Assembly: GCA_003389325.1 (NCBI GenBank) | Contig: QQVE01000065.1 | Coordinates: 1 to 64,000 of the forward strand | DNA length: 64,000 bases | From: Planctomycetota bacterium | GTDB taxonomy: Bacteria > Planctomycetota > Planctomycetia > Pirellulales > PALSA-1355 | Reading direction: 5' to 3' | Shown: positions 29,477 to 38,322 of the stretch, in pieces | How the letters are laid out: every line of letters begins with the position of its first letter | Numbering within the stretch: position 1 is the first letter of the stretch | Notes under the pieces: model-generated | Database searches by the model: none | The model's input: only the letters and a program-made list of their open reading frames with translations | What the model was told of the DNA's origin: nothing | Made by a program: the position numbers and the translations under genes

Positions 29477-30433
29477 TTACCGACGCAGGCCGGCCTGGCG
29501 GCGGGCTTGCTCGATCCACAGACGCACCTGGCCCTGGACCCGCTCCATGCGGCGGCCCCAGTTCTTCACCGGCGATTCACGCTCGGCGTCGATCGCCCGG
29601 GCGAGCCAGTCGTTGGCCGCCTCGGCACCGTACTGGTCGTAGGCGACCAGAGCCTGGTGGTAGAGGTACAGAGCGTTGTCCGGATCGGCGGCCGTGGCGG
29701 CGCCGAAGGCCATCTGGGCGTCGCCCAGGTTGCCGTTGCGATAGGACTGCAGGCCGCGGGCGAACGCTTGCGAAGCGTCTTGCGAGGCGCTGCGGGCCGA
29801 CGTCAGGTGGAAGTTGTTCCGCGAGTTGCTGGCCGAGGGATCCGGCTCCGGCGGAGGCACTTCCGAGGCGCCCGGACCGGGGGCGGGACCGTCGTAGATC
29901 ACCTTCTCGTCCGATTCGTACGAGCCGCCGGCGCTCGAGTAGCCGCTGTCGCAACCGACGCAGCCGCTGCCGCCGCAGCTTCCGCCCACGCATCCGCCGT
30001 CGCACGAGCCGCAGCCACCGCACGAGCCGCAGCCCATGCCACAGTCGCCACAACCCATGCCGCAGCTACCGCACGAACCGCAGCCCATGCCGCAGTCGCC
30101 GTAGCCGCACGAACCGCAGCCGTAGCCGCCGCAGCTATAGCCGCAGGGAGCGCAGCCGCCGCACGAGTAACCGTAGGGGCCGTAGCTGCGCGAGCAGGTC
30201 AGGTAGCCAGGCCAACAAGCGCGGCGCGCTCCGCAGAACTTCGGAAAGGCGTACGAGCAACCGTACGTGTAGGGCGGATACGTGCAGCCGCAACACGCGG
30301 GAAACGAGTACAGGCCCGGATAGTATGCGATGCACGTGGTGCGCACGCGATGACGATGGAAGGCTTGCGCCGTGTCGGCGCTCACCATGCCGCCGACGGC
30401 GACGACGATTGCCAGCAAAACCGCCCTGCTCAT
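29477..30433 (-). CDS. Exported cysteine/glycine-repeat protein with helical C-terminal domain
   Basis: A 318-residue protein. Residues 1-24 are a signal peptide (AIVVAVGGMVSADTAQAF). Residues about 33-165 contain about 28 Cys with Gly, Ser and Tyr. The centre is a near-periodic run of GSCG, GMGCG and GDCG units (for example CGSCGSCGMGCGDCGMGCG). A Pro/Ser linker follows (about 180-205). The C-terminus (about 220-318) looks like a TPR-type helical pair: 'DASQAFARGLQSYRNGNLGD' then 'AQMAFGAATAADPDNALYLY'. Such Cys-rich exported proteins could form a disulfide-crosslinked surface layer or bind metal. I know of no characterised homologue. Confidence 0.75.
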   Translation of the reverse strand: MSRAVLLAIVVAVGGMVSADTAQAFHRHRVRTTCIAYYPGLYSFPACCGCTYPPYTYGCSYAFPKFCGARRACWPGYLTCSRSYGPYGYSCGGCAPCGYSCGGYGCGSCGYGDCGMGCGSCGSCGMGCGDCGMGCGSCGGCGSCDGGCVGGSCGGSGCVGCDSGYSSAGGSYESDEKVIYDGPAPGPGASEVPPPEPDPSASNSRNNFHLTSARSASQDASQAFARGLQSYRNGNLGDAQMAFGAATAADPDNALYLYHQALVAYDQYGAEAANDWLARAIDAERESPVKNWGRRMERVQGQVRLWIEQARRQAGLRR

Positions 30434-30615
30434 TGGATACGCTCCCTTCGGAATGGGTATAGGTTCGTCCCTGGCAGATATCGACTGGCAGTTGGCAAAC
30501 GTGAAGACTCACCGAAGAAATGCGCTATGAAGCGGCTGGCGCGCAGCCATGGGGCACAACAACTGTAGCGACTATGACGACGCTACGGCGAAGAGATGCC
30601 GGCCCGCGGGGGGGC

Positions 30616-32082
30616 TCAACGGAGCAATGCGCCGATTGGGCGGCCTTTGCCGTCTTTGGTGACGTAGAACGGCCGGCCCTCGGTCACGTAAGCCGTGTCG
30701 GCCGGGATGCCCAGCGCCTGGTAGATCGTGGCGTGCACGTCCTCGAGCCGCGCGGCGTGTTCGACCGGGACCATGGGGTGTGCATCGGCCGTGCGGCCGT
30801 AAACCAGCCCCGGCTTGAAGCCGCCACCGAAGAACAGCAGGCTGTTGGCACTGGAGAAGTGCCCGTGCAGGCCGTACATCTTGCGGTCTTCGATCACCAG
30901 CTCTTCGCCCGTCTGGCTCTCGGCGAAGCCGACCGGTTCGACGCCGGCCTTGGGCTGGTTGGCCACCGTGCGGCCGAACTCCGTGGCCACGACCACCAGC
31001 GTGCGCTCGAGCAGGCCGCGCGTGGCCAGGTCGCGAATCAATTGCGCGATGGGCGAGTCGATTTGCTTCTTCATCTCGACCATCCGGGTCTGGCCGTCTT
31101 CGTGCATGTCGAAGCCCTTGAACGGGCCGTACTGATACTCGACCTGCACGAACCGCGCGCCGGCCTCGACGAGCCGCCGGGCCAACAGCAACCCATGGCC
31201 GAAGCGGCGGCCGAAGTAGTACTTGTTGTTCAGGAGTTCACCGGGCTCGATCTTCGGCTCGTAGGCGGCCAGCGTCGCCGGCGATTCTTCGCGCTGGTAG
31301 TCGAACGCCCGCTTGACCGGCGAATCCATCATGGCCCGGGCCTGCTGCATGATCTGCATATAGTTGTCGGCCTCGGGCGCGGTGCGCAAGGCCTCGGGCG
31401 CCAGGCCCTGCAGTGTCTTGAGGTAGTCGAGCCGGCGGTCGATGCGTTCCACGGTCATACCCGCCGCGGCGCTGAGCGTGGCCAGCCCGCGCGTCGGGTC
31501 GGGGATCATGAACGGCGCGTACTTCACGCCGTAGAAGCCGGGCCCGATGAACTCGCTGATGAACTGCTTTTCGGTGTCGCTGGTGTCGATGTCGCGGCCG
31601 ATGTAAATGTACGGCGGCATGTTCTCGCGCTTGGGGCCCAACGTGCGGGCCACCGCGGCGCCCATGCTCGGCGCTTTCAGACCGACCGGGAACAGGTGGC
31701 CCGTCATCATGTAGTACTGGGCCTTCAAGTGCACGGCGCCGAACTTCGTCTCGTTGGTCAGGCTGCGCAGCACCGTGCCGTGGTGCATGACCGAGGCCAT
31801 CTGTTCCAGCCCCGCGCCGAGGTGCAGCCCGTCGACTGAAGTGGGAATCGACGGGCAGGTGCTCAGCAGGTGGTTGCCGCGCATGCCGGGTTCGAAGGGC
31901 GTGAACGGCTTCGAGTCCCACGTGTCGGCCTGGGCGACGCCGCCGGGGAGCCAGATGAAGATCACCGAGTCGGCCTTGGCCGGCAGGGCCGCAGCCTTCG
32001 CGCGCGAACCCAGCGCCGCCAGCGCCGCGCCCGCGGCGGTGCTCTTCAGGAACGTGCGACGGTGAAGGTGCGTGTTCAACAT
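30616..32082 (-). CDS. DUF1501 family protein
   Basis: A 488-residue protein. It begins with a twin-arginine signal in the form 'RRTFLKSTAAGAALAALGS' (residues 8-26), so it is probably exported folded. The DUF1501 body is clear: 'VIFIWLPGGVAQADTWDSK' near 40, 'LRSLTNETKFGAVH' near 112, 'ARFVQVEYQYGPFKGFDMHED' region near 310, 'VVATEFGRT' near 370 and 'GGGFKPGLVYGRTA' near 425. The family belongs to the alkaline-phosphatase-like/sulfatase fold and is paired with DUF1549/DUF1553 proteins in planctomycetes. The reaction is not established. It is the last gene of that set here, separated by a repeat-bearing spacer. Confidence 0.93.
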   Translation of the reverse strand: MLNTHLHRRTFLKSTAAGAALAALGSRAKAAALPAKADSVIFIWLPGGVAQADTWDSKPFTPFEPGMRGNHLLSTCPSIPTSVDGLHLGAGLEQMASVMHHGTVLRSLTNETKFGAVHLKAQYYMMTGHLFPVGLKAPSMGAAVARTLGPKRENMPPYIYIGRDIDTSDTEKQFISEFIGPGFYGVKYAPFMIPDPTRGLATLSAAAGMTVERIDRRLDYLKTLQGLAPEALRTAPEADNYMQIMQQARAMMDSPVKRAFDYQREESPATLAAYEPKIEPGELLNNKYYFGRRFGHGLLLARRLVEAGARFVQVEYQYGPFKGFDMHEDGQTRMVEMKKQIDSPIAQLIRDLATRGLLERTLVVVATEFGRTVANQPKAGVEPVGFAESQTGEELVIEDRKMYGLHGHFSSANSLLFFGGGFKPGLVYGRTADAHPMVPVEHAARLEDVHATIYQALGIPADTAYVTEGRPFYVTKDGKGRPIGALLR

Positions 32083-32103
32083 CGGTTCAATCGTGTGCTT
32101 GTC

Positions 32104-32278
32104 GACACTAGCCCGAAGCGCGAGCGAGGGTCGTTGGCGTGCCGCGTGTCAGGACGAAGAGACCCTCGCTCGCGCGTCGGGCTGGTGTGGCTAGGGTTCT
32201 TCGTCGTGGTTGTTCCGGGGCGTCGTGGGCACGCGACAGTCTACCTAGGTGCTCCCTCGCTCGCGCTTCGGGCTAGTG
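32104..32278. repeat. Dispersed repeat family B: three arms in the DUF1549-DUF1501 spacer
   Basis: Arms with core AGCCCGAAGCGCGAGCGAGG lie at 32104-32132 (+ sense), 32161-32188 (inverted, with one internal change) and 32253-32278 (inverted). The first and second arms could form a long hairpin. The same element forms a perfect inverted repeat at 39505-39591. Read through in one frame it gives the peptide TSPKRERGS, often mis-annotated as protein in planctomycete genomes. Confidence 0.85.
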
Positions 32279-32308
32279 GATATGTCGCATGACGTTGCGT
32301 GTGATTCA

Positions 32309-34078
32309 TTAGTGGATGTATTGGAACTCAGGGCTGCAGACGAGCACCCAGAGCATGTCGGTCAGGGCTTCCTCGGGCGAAGCGGCTGTTTCGATGTAGG
32401 CCATCCCGGCGTTGCGCTCGGGAACGTCGGGAGCACGGGAGAGCACCGTGCGATAGAGCTGGTCGACCATGCGGCGCGGATAGCGCAGCAGCCGCTCGTC
32501 GACCAGCGCGCTGGCGTCGGCCAGTTCGTGCATCTCCTTGCCGTTGAGTAGTTCGAGCGCCTGTACGACGGCCACGTCGTCGGGCCGCGACGTGCTGATC
32601 TCGTTGCGCGAGGCCGGTCGGCCCAGGGCGCGGGTGAGCGCGGTGGAACGGGCATCGAGAAACGCCCGGCGGTCGGGCGGCAGCTCGCCCTGCTTGGCCA
32701 GGCGAATGCTGTCGAGCAACTGTTCGGCCGTCAGCCGCCGCAAGCCGGGCGAGCGGAAGTAGCGCGGCGGATTGTCTTCGCCGGGACGGAAGCTGTCGGC
32801 CAGTTGGGGATCGTAGCGCAACTGGTACGTGCCGCTGGTGAGGATCAAACGAATCGTGTGCTTCAGATCGCAGCCGTGGGTCAGGAAGTCGTGGGCGAGC
32901 CACTCGAGCAGCTCCGGGTGGCTGGCGGGCACGTCGAGGCGAAAGTCGTCGGCCGGCTCGAACAGCCCCAGCCCCAGGTAACGCTTCCACAGACGATTGA
33001 CGATCGTCTTGGCGAACCGCGGATTGGCCGGGTCGGTGGTCCACAGGGCCGCGCGGTGCAACCGCTCGGCCACGTCGTCGGGCACCGGCTCGTCGACGCC
33101 CGGCAGATCGAACGGGTAGCGGGCCGGCACCGTCTGGCCGGTCTTGAGCTCGCAGCGGATCTTTTCCAGGTTGTGCGAGGAGAACAGCCCGGCGAAGGCC
33201 AGGAAGCGCTCCTGCGGCCATTCGTCGTTCTCGAAGTGGTCGTGGCAACTGGCACACTTCATGCTCGTGCCGAGGAAGACCTGGGCCACGTTGGCGGCCG
33301 TTTGCAGCGTGGCGGTGTGGTCTTCGTTGCGCACGAACTCGATTTCGAATTGATCGCCCAACACCTCCTGCGATTGCGGACCCTTGCGCTGCGGCATGGT
33401 AGGATCGATCAGCTCGGCCACCATCACGTCGTAGGGCCGGTTGCGCATGAAGCTGGAGATCAGCCAGTCGCGGTAGTTGCCGCGGGTGAGGATGCCCCCC
33501 TGCGACAACACGTTCTGGCTCGCCAGCGCGTCCTCCCAGAAGACGGTCCAATGGGCCGCGTAGTCGGCGTCGCGGGCCAACAGTTCGTCGACGAGTTTGG
33601 CCCGCTTGTCCTTGTCGCGCGAGGCCAGAAAGCGGTTGGTTTCCAGCATGGTGGGAATCACGCCGATCACGTCGAGATATGCCCGGCGGATGAACGTGGC
33701 GTCGTCGCACAGCCGCGGGCGCGGGGTCTCGTCGTTGGCTTCCGGCCAGCGGGCGAGGATGAACTGGTCGATGGGGTTGTAGGTGGCGACGCCGACCTTG
33801 GGCGGCTGCGGCGGCGCGGGAAGCTCCTTCACGCGGGCTGCGCGGCGCTCGATGAGCTGCTGCTCGGCGTCCGCGCCGCGAGCAGAGGGCGAAGACGTTG
33901 CGAACACTAGCGCCGCGAGAAGTAGGGGAACCGCGCGAAGTACCCGAGCATGCTCACGCGAGCGTGAGCATGGCACCCCGGATGGATCGGCGGATGGAGC
34001 GCCGGGGGATCGCGCGGAGAGCCCCCGCGGTGAGTGCGCGCGGGGATCGGCTGAGCGGTTGCTCCGTGCCAGGCTCAT
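32309..34078 (-). CDS. DUF1549/DUF1553 domain exported protein
   Basis: A 589-residue protein if started at ATG 34078, which overlaps the stop of the upstream transglutaminase gene as ATGA. The open frame extends further, but that part is shadow. Residues about 46-66 are the hydrophobic signal core (AVPLLLAALVFATSSPSARG), so the n-region is unusually long and contains a translated palindromic repeat. The DUF1549 block follows: 'PIDQFILARWPEAN', 'FIRRAYLDVIGVIPT' and 'YRDWLISSF'. A haem-like CASCHDHFENDEW motif sits near 280. DUF1553 forms the C-terminal half ('FAKTIVNRLWKRYLGLGLFEP', 'LRRLTAEQLLDSIR'). The pair with DUF1501 is characteristic of planctomycetes; the substrate is unknown. Confidence 0.92.
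   Translation of the reverse strand: MSLARSNRSADPRAHSPRGLSARSPGAPSADPSGVPCSRSREHARVLRAVPLLLAALVFATSSPSARGADAEQQLIERRAARVKELPAPPQPPKVGVATYNPIDQFILARWPEANDETPRPRLCDDATFIRRAYLDVIGVIPTMLETNRFLASRDKDKRAKLVDELLARDADYAAHWTVFWEDALASQNVLSQGGILTRGNYRDWLISSFMRNRPYDVMVAELIDPTMPQRKGPQSQEVLGDQFEIEFVRNEDHTATLQTAANVAQVFLGTSMKCASCHDHFENDEWPQERFLAFAGLFSSHNLEKIRCELKTGQTVPARYPFDLPGVDEPVPDDVAERLHRAALWTTDPANPRFAKTIVNRLWKRYLGLGLFEPADDFRLDVPASHPELLEWLAHDFLTHGCDLKHTIRLILTSGTYQLRYDPQLADSFRPGEDNPPRYFRSPGLRRLTAEQLLDSIRLAKQGELPPDRRAFLDARSTALTRALGRPASRNEISTSRPDDVAVVQALELLNGKEMHELADASALVDERLLRYPRRMVDQLYRTVLSRAPDVPERNAGMAYIETAASPEEALTDMLWVLVCSPEFQYIH
33948..33977. repeat. Dispersed palindrome family C inside a coding sequence
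   Basis: The core CATGCTCACGCGAGCGTGAG, extending to CATG, is a near-perfect 24-bp palindrome. The 30-bp unit is the exact reverse complement of 39393-39422. Here it lies within codons for the long n-region ahead of the signal peptide of the DUF1549/DUF1553 protein and adds residues such as VPCSRSREHAR. Confidence 0.85.
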
Positions 34079-35232
34079 GGGTTCTGGTAGCTGGGGGCGT
34101 TGATGTCCGAATCGGCCAGGATGTCGTGCTTGATTTCCACCACGGGCAGGCTGCGGGCGTCGGTGCCTTTGACGGTTTGCGGCACGTAGCGGACGTATTC
34201 CTTCTTGAGCGGATCGTAGAAGCGATCGCCCTTCTGGAAGATCGGCCGGTACTCGGCCATCTCGCCGAACCAGGCCGGACCCAGCACCTGGGCCGGGATC
34301 CAGTGCCCCTTGCCCTTGTTGTCGACCAGGTAGAACTCGGGATAGTCGTGCGAGTGCACCCAGACCGTGCGGGCAGGAATGTCCGACAGGCGGCAGAGGC
34401 CGACGAACAGGGCGCTCATCTCCTCGCAGTCGCCGCAGCGCTGCTCGATGGCGTGCATCGCGCCGCGGAAGTCGCCGTTCTCGAACTTCACGTTGTCGCG
34501 CGTCCAACTCCAGAACGACTTGGCCAAGTCCCACGGCGGGGCGTTCAGATTGGCCGTCTGCAGCGTCTTGGCCAGCTCGATCATCTTGCGATCGTTGGTT
34601 TCCACGCCGGGGGCCATGCCGGCCAATTGCTCGCGCAGCTCGACGGGAATCCGCTTGGGCAGCGCCAATTCGTCGGCGGAGAGCGTGAACTTCGTGCGGT
34701 AGCGGGTGATCTCGTACATCCGCTCGACAAAGGCCGCCTCGCCCTGCTTGATGAACGGCACTTGAAACTTGATGAACGCCGCCTGGCCGGGAAGCACTTC
34801 CTCGCTGACGCGCGAGGCCGGGCTCAACTCCTGGCTCAACAGTCGCACTTGCTGCTCGGGCCAGTCCATCGGAATCGGGCACGTGGCCGTGATGCCTTTG
34901 ACCGGGCCTTCGGGCGCCGAGATGCGAATCATGACGCGGAGGCGATAGGTGCGCGGATCGGCCAGCTCGAGCGCCGGGTCGGGCACCGCAAAGCGATTCT
35001 TGGGGCGGCGGCGGAAGCCGCTGGGTGGCTGGGCTGCCGGCTTGGCTGTCTTGTCGGCGGCTTCCTTTTCACGGGCGCGCTCGAACAGCGGTCGCGAGTC
35101 GGCATCGGTGGCCACGACCGTATCTTCGACTTCTTCTTGCTGGGCCATCGCCGTGCCGGTGCGAAGCAGCAACACCAAAGCGGCGAGCGCCACCAGAAAC
35201 GGAAACGCGCGGAATGCAGATCGCATAGCCAA
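34075..35232 (-). CDS. Exported transglutaminase-like (papain-fold) protein
   Basis: A 385-residue protein with a signal peptide (about 1-30, FLVALAALVLLLRTGTAMAQ). The first half is a beta-rich domain with 'TYRLRVMIRISAPEGPVKGI'. Residues about 230-330 form the transglutaminase core: 'FWSWTRDNVKFENGDF' then the Cys site 'RCGDCEEMSALFVGLCR'. The His site reads SHDYPEFYL instead of the usual HAWxEV, and 'GHWIPAQVLG' takes the place of the usual WVPxDPT. A Cys and a His are present, but the final Asp is not where expected. The gene is coupled to DUF1549/1553 by a 4-base ATGA overlap, suggesting a joint role. Confidence 0.85.
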   Translation of the reverse strand: MAMRSAFRAFPFLVALAALVLLLRTGTAMAQQEEVEDTVVATDADSRPLFERAREKEAADKTAKPAAQPPSGFRRRPKNRFAVPDPALELADPRTYRLRVMIRISAPEGPVKGITATCPIPMDWPEQQVRLLSQELSPASRVSEEVLPGQAAFIKFQVPFIKQGEAAFVERMYEITRYRTKFTLSADELALPKRIPVELREQLAGMAPGVETNDRKMIELAKTLQTANLNAPPWDLAKSFWSWTRDNVKFENGDFRGAMHAIEQRCGDCEEMSALFVGLCRLSDIPARTVWVHSHDYPEFYLVDNKGKGHWIPAQVLGPAWFGEMAEYRPIFQKGDRFYDPLKKEYVRYVPQTVKGTDARSLPVVEIKHDILADSDINAPSYQNP

Positions 35233-35420
35233 GAGTCACCCCAGGGGTCGGGTTCCGATCGTGCGCGGGTCGAACGCCTCGCGTCGAGTCTGGGGAATAT
35301 GCCCAGTATGGCTAGTATGATTGGAATGGGAAAAGTTGTCAAAACGCCGGGAGATACCGCGGCGAGTCGCAGACCGGCGTTTTCGGCCGATCGGAGTTTC
35401 CCATCGCGCGGGCACCGGCG

Positions 35421-36653
35421 CTAGAACACCGGCTCGATGCTGGTGAGGCGCTGCTTTGTTTCGGCCATCAGGGCGTCTTCGGCCGCTTCGTCGGCGGCTT
35501 CGTACGTGACCGAGAATCGCAGGAACGCACCGGCGTCGTCCCACGGCACCGTGCAGATCGAGTGCTCGGTGATCAGGTACTGGCTGGCCGCTTCGGCCGT
35601 TTCGAATTGCGGACCGCCGGCCAGGCCGCGCGGGCTTTGGGCATAGATGAAGTAGGTGCCGCCGGGCATCTGGCACTTGAAGCCGGTGGCATTGAGCACG
35701 TCGACCAACTTGCGGCAACGGCGCTCGTACTTGGCCCGCACCTGGCGGGGGATCGCTTCGTCGTCGAGCGCGGCGGCGGCGGCCTTCTGAATAGCCAGGA
35801 ACTGGCCGGAGTCGCAATTATCCTTCACGTCGGCAAAGGCCTGCACGATCCGCTCGTGGCCGCAGACCCAACCCATCCGCCAGCCGATCATGTGAAAGCC
35901 CTTGGACATCGAATGCACTTCGACGCCCACCTCGCGCGCCCCGGGCACCGACAGTAACGAGAGCGGCTCGCCCTCGAAGGTGAGCATGATGTGCGCGGCG
36001 TCCTGCACCACGACGATGTCGTTGCGCTTGGCGAATTCGATTACCCGCTGGTAGAAGTCGCGGGTGGCCACCTTGCCCGTGGGGCTGTTGGGATAGCAGA
36101 GCACCAGCAGCTTGGCTTTCGCGCAGACTTCGGCGGGGATCGCGTTGAGATCGGGCAGGAAGTCGTTCGCCGCCAGCAGGGGCAGGGCGTGGACGGTGCC
36201 GCCGTAGTACTTGGTGTGCGTGCCGGCCACGGGATAGCCCGGCACGGTCATCAGGGTGATGTCGCCGGGGTTGATGAAGGCGGCCGGCAGCATCGCCAGT
36301 GCGGTCTTCGAGCCGATGCAGTGGTTCACTTCCGTGGCCGGGTCGAGCTCGACGCCGAAGTTGCGCTGCATGAACCGTGCGGCCGCCTCCTTGAACGCGG
36401 CACCGCCGTTGTCGGCATAGCCGCGATTCTCGGGCTTGTTGATTTCCCCGGCCATCACGGCCCGCACCGGCTCGGGCGCCATCTCATCGTTCTCGCCGAT
36501 GCCGAAGTCGATCAGCGTCCGCTCGGGATGCTCGGCTTTGGCCTTGCGCTTGGCCCGCTTGATCTTCTCGAACTTGTAGATGGCCGTGCCCTTGCCGTAG
36601 TTGGCACCGCCGATCCGCTCGGCAAACAGGCTCTGGAAGTAGGGATCGCTCAT
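35421..36653 (-). CDS. dapL: LL-diaminopimelate aminotransferase
   Basis: A 410-residue class I/II PLP aminotransferase. It converts tetrahydrodipicolinate directly to LL-diaminopimelate in lysine and peptidoglycan precursor synthesis. Recognisable parts are 'GGANYGKGTAIYKFEKI', 'LIDFGIGENDEMAPEPV', the PLP ring contact region 'VPGYPVAGTHTKYYGG', 'LCYPNSPTGKVA', and the PLP lysine in SMSKGFHMIGWRMGW (about residue 250). The 'GENDE' and 'PGYPV' segments fit the DapL family better than aspartate aminotransferases. I am confident of the fold and fairly sure of the reaction. Start ATG 36653. It is followed upstream by nadA on the same strand. Confidence 0.82.
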   Translation of the reverse strand: MSDPYFQSLFAERIGGANYGKGTAIYKFEKIKRAKRKAKAEHPERTLIDFGIGENDEMAPEPVRAVMAGEINKPENRGYADNGGAAFKEAAARFMQRNFGVELDPATEVNHCIGSKTALAMLPAAFINPGDITLMTVPGYPVAGTHTKYYGGTVHALPLLAANDFLPDLNAIPAEVCAKAKLLVLCYPNSPTGKVATRDFYQRVIEFAKRNDIVVVQDAAHIMLTFEGEPLSLLSVPGAREVGVEVHSMSKGFHMIGWRMGWVCGHERIVQAFADVKDNCDSGQFLAIQKAAAAALDDEAIPRQVRAKYERRCRKLVDVLNATGFKCQMPGGTYFIYAQSPRGLAGGPQFETAEAASQYLITEHSICTVPWDDAGAFLRFSVTYEAADEAAEDALMAETKQRLTSIEPVF

Positions 36654-36769
36654 GGAGACTCACTGCACGCGGGGCCGCGGGAAGAAACCGGAAGTCGTAG
36701 CCTAGCGAAGCGGGCTATCGCCGACAAGCGGCTCGGCCCGGCGCGACCCTGCGACAGAAAGCGTCCCCG

Positions 36770-37912
36770 CTACTTCACCGCCAGCATCCGCTCGAGCGCC
36801 ACGAGCGACCACTTCGACGTGTCGTCGTCCACGCGGATGATATTCACTGGCGTGCCGGCCGCCAGGTTCTCGAGGCTCCAGCACAGGTGGGCCAGGTTGA
36901 TGCGGTACATCGTGGCACACATGCACACCACGGGCGACAAGAAGTGAATCTCCTGCTCGGGGTGTTCGTGCTTCAGCCGGTTGACCAGGTGCAGTTCGGT
37001 GCCGATGGCCCACTTGGTGCCCGGCGGGGCGTTCTCCACTTCGCTGATGATCTTGCCGGTCGAGCCGCGGACGTCGGCCTTGTCGACCACTTCCATCGGA
37101 CACTCGGGATGCACCAGGATCTTGATGCCCGGGTGCTGCTTGCGAAACAGATCGACGTGGGCCGCGGTGAACATCTGGTGCACGCTGCAGTGCCCGCGCC
37201 ACAGCAGCACCTTGCTGCTTTTGAGCGCTTCGGGCGTGTTGCCGCCGAACTCGTCGGCCATCGGATCCCAGACAGGCATTTGCTCCAGCGAAATGCCCAT
37301 GGCCTTGGCCGTGTTGCGGCCTAAGTGCTGATCGGGGAAGAACAGCACCCGGCTCTTGCGCTCGAAGGCCCACTTGAGCACTGCCGCGGCATTGCTCGAC
37401 GTACAAACGATGCCGCCGTGGCGCCCGCAGAAGGCTTTCAGGCTGGCCGCGGAGTTGATGTAGGTGACCGGCGTGATGTCCTCGGTGTCGATCCATTCGC
37501 CGAGTTCTTCCCAGGCGGTTTCAACTTGTTCGATCTCGGCCATGTCGGCCATCGAGCAGCCGGCGGCCATGTCGGGCAGCACGACGGTGACGCGCTTGCC
37601 GTCCCGCTCTGCGAGCTTCAACGGCTGGTTGGCCAGGATGTCGGCCGTTTCGGCCATGAAGTGCACGCCGCAAAAAACGATGGCCCGGCAGTCGCCGCTT
37701 TCGGCGGCCATTTTGCTCAGTTGATAACTGTCGCCGCGCAGGTCGCTGTGGGCGATCACTTCGTCCTGCTGGTAGTGGTGTCCCAAAATCAGCAGCTCGG
37801 AGCCCATCTTGGCGCGCACCGCCTCGATCCGCCGGCTAAGCGTTTCGTTGTCGAGCGATTTGTAGGGAGGCAGCTCAAATGTGGCCGCCCCATGGGGAGG
37901 TGCAATGCTCAT
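36770..37912 (-). CDS. nadA: Quinolinate synthase A
   Basis: It condenses iminoaspartate with dihydroxyacetone phosphate to quinolinate in de novo NAD synthesis, using a [4Fe-4S] cluster. The protein has 380 residues from ATG 37912; the frame extends upstream but with low-quality sequence. Family blocks are intact: 'LILGHHYQQDEVIAHSD', 'IVFCGVHFMAETADIL' (first cluster Cys), 'LPDMAAGCSMADMA', 'VCTSSNAAAVLKWA' (second Cys), 'PDQHLGRNTA' and 'HPECPMEV' (third Cys). nadB and nadC are not in this window. It lies 116 bases upstream of dapL on the same strand. Confidence 0.96.
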   Translation of the reverse strand: MSIAPPHGAATFELPPYKSLDNETLSRRIEAVRAKMGSELLILGHHYQQDEVIAHSDLRGDSYQLSKMAAESGDCRAIVFCGVHFMAETADILANQPLKLAERDGKRVTVVLPDMAAGCSMADMAEIEQVETAWEELGEWIDTEDITPVTYINSAASLKAFCGRHGGIVCTSSNAAAVLKWAFERKSRVLFFPDQHLGRNTAKAMGISLEQMPVWDPMADEFGGNTPEALKSSKVLLWRGHCSVHQMFTAAHVDLFRKQHPGIKILVHPECPMEVVDKADVRGSTGKIISEVENAPPGTKWAIGTELHLVNRLKHEHPEQEIHFLSPVVCMCATMYRINLAHLCWSLENLAAGTPVNIIRVDDDTSKWSLVALERMLAVK

Positions 37913-38322
37913 GGCAAGAAAGGGATGGCGCGCCAGACCGCGCAATATCCTGGTAACCCGCAGGACCTGTTTCGAATCCTCTAAGTATATCGGTCTGCGG
38001 CGGCGCGGGACAGCGTCAAATCCCGGCAGTCGCACGCCGAGCGTACCCCGAAGCGGCGAACGATTTGCCTTCGGCGTAGGCGGAAGCGATACAATAGGTT
38101 GCTGCGTCGCGACGGCCGCTGTGCCGCGCGCAGGCCCACGGCTCCTCGCCGCGGCGAATCTTCTCAGACGGATCGCACGCGCGCCGGGCGGACACACTGC
38201 GGTGCCGCCTGTCGCGGCCATGACGGTTGCGCAAGAGTGCGATACAAGGCGACAGAGTTTGCCGCGCCGTGTCGATGTCTACCCATGGAGTTGATTGGGT
38301 CGTGTGTTTGGGGTAGTGAGCA
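37913..38322. other. Divergent intergenic region between nadA and the epimerase gene
   Basis: About 410 bases with no supported ORF, RNA or strong palindrome. It must carry the promoters of nadA (leftward) and of the NAD-dependent epimerase (rightward), but no unambiguous -35/-10 pair stands out. Confidence 0.4.

Noticed and set aside
29447..30568. 373-codon Ala/Val-rich ORF opposite the Cys-rich protein gene
   Set aside because: It is the antisense reading of the Gly/Ser/Cys codon repeat. The minus-strand frame has a signal peptide and a sensible domain layout.
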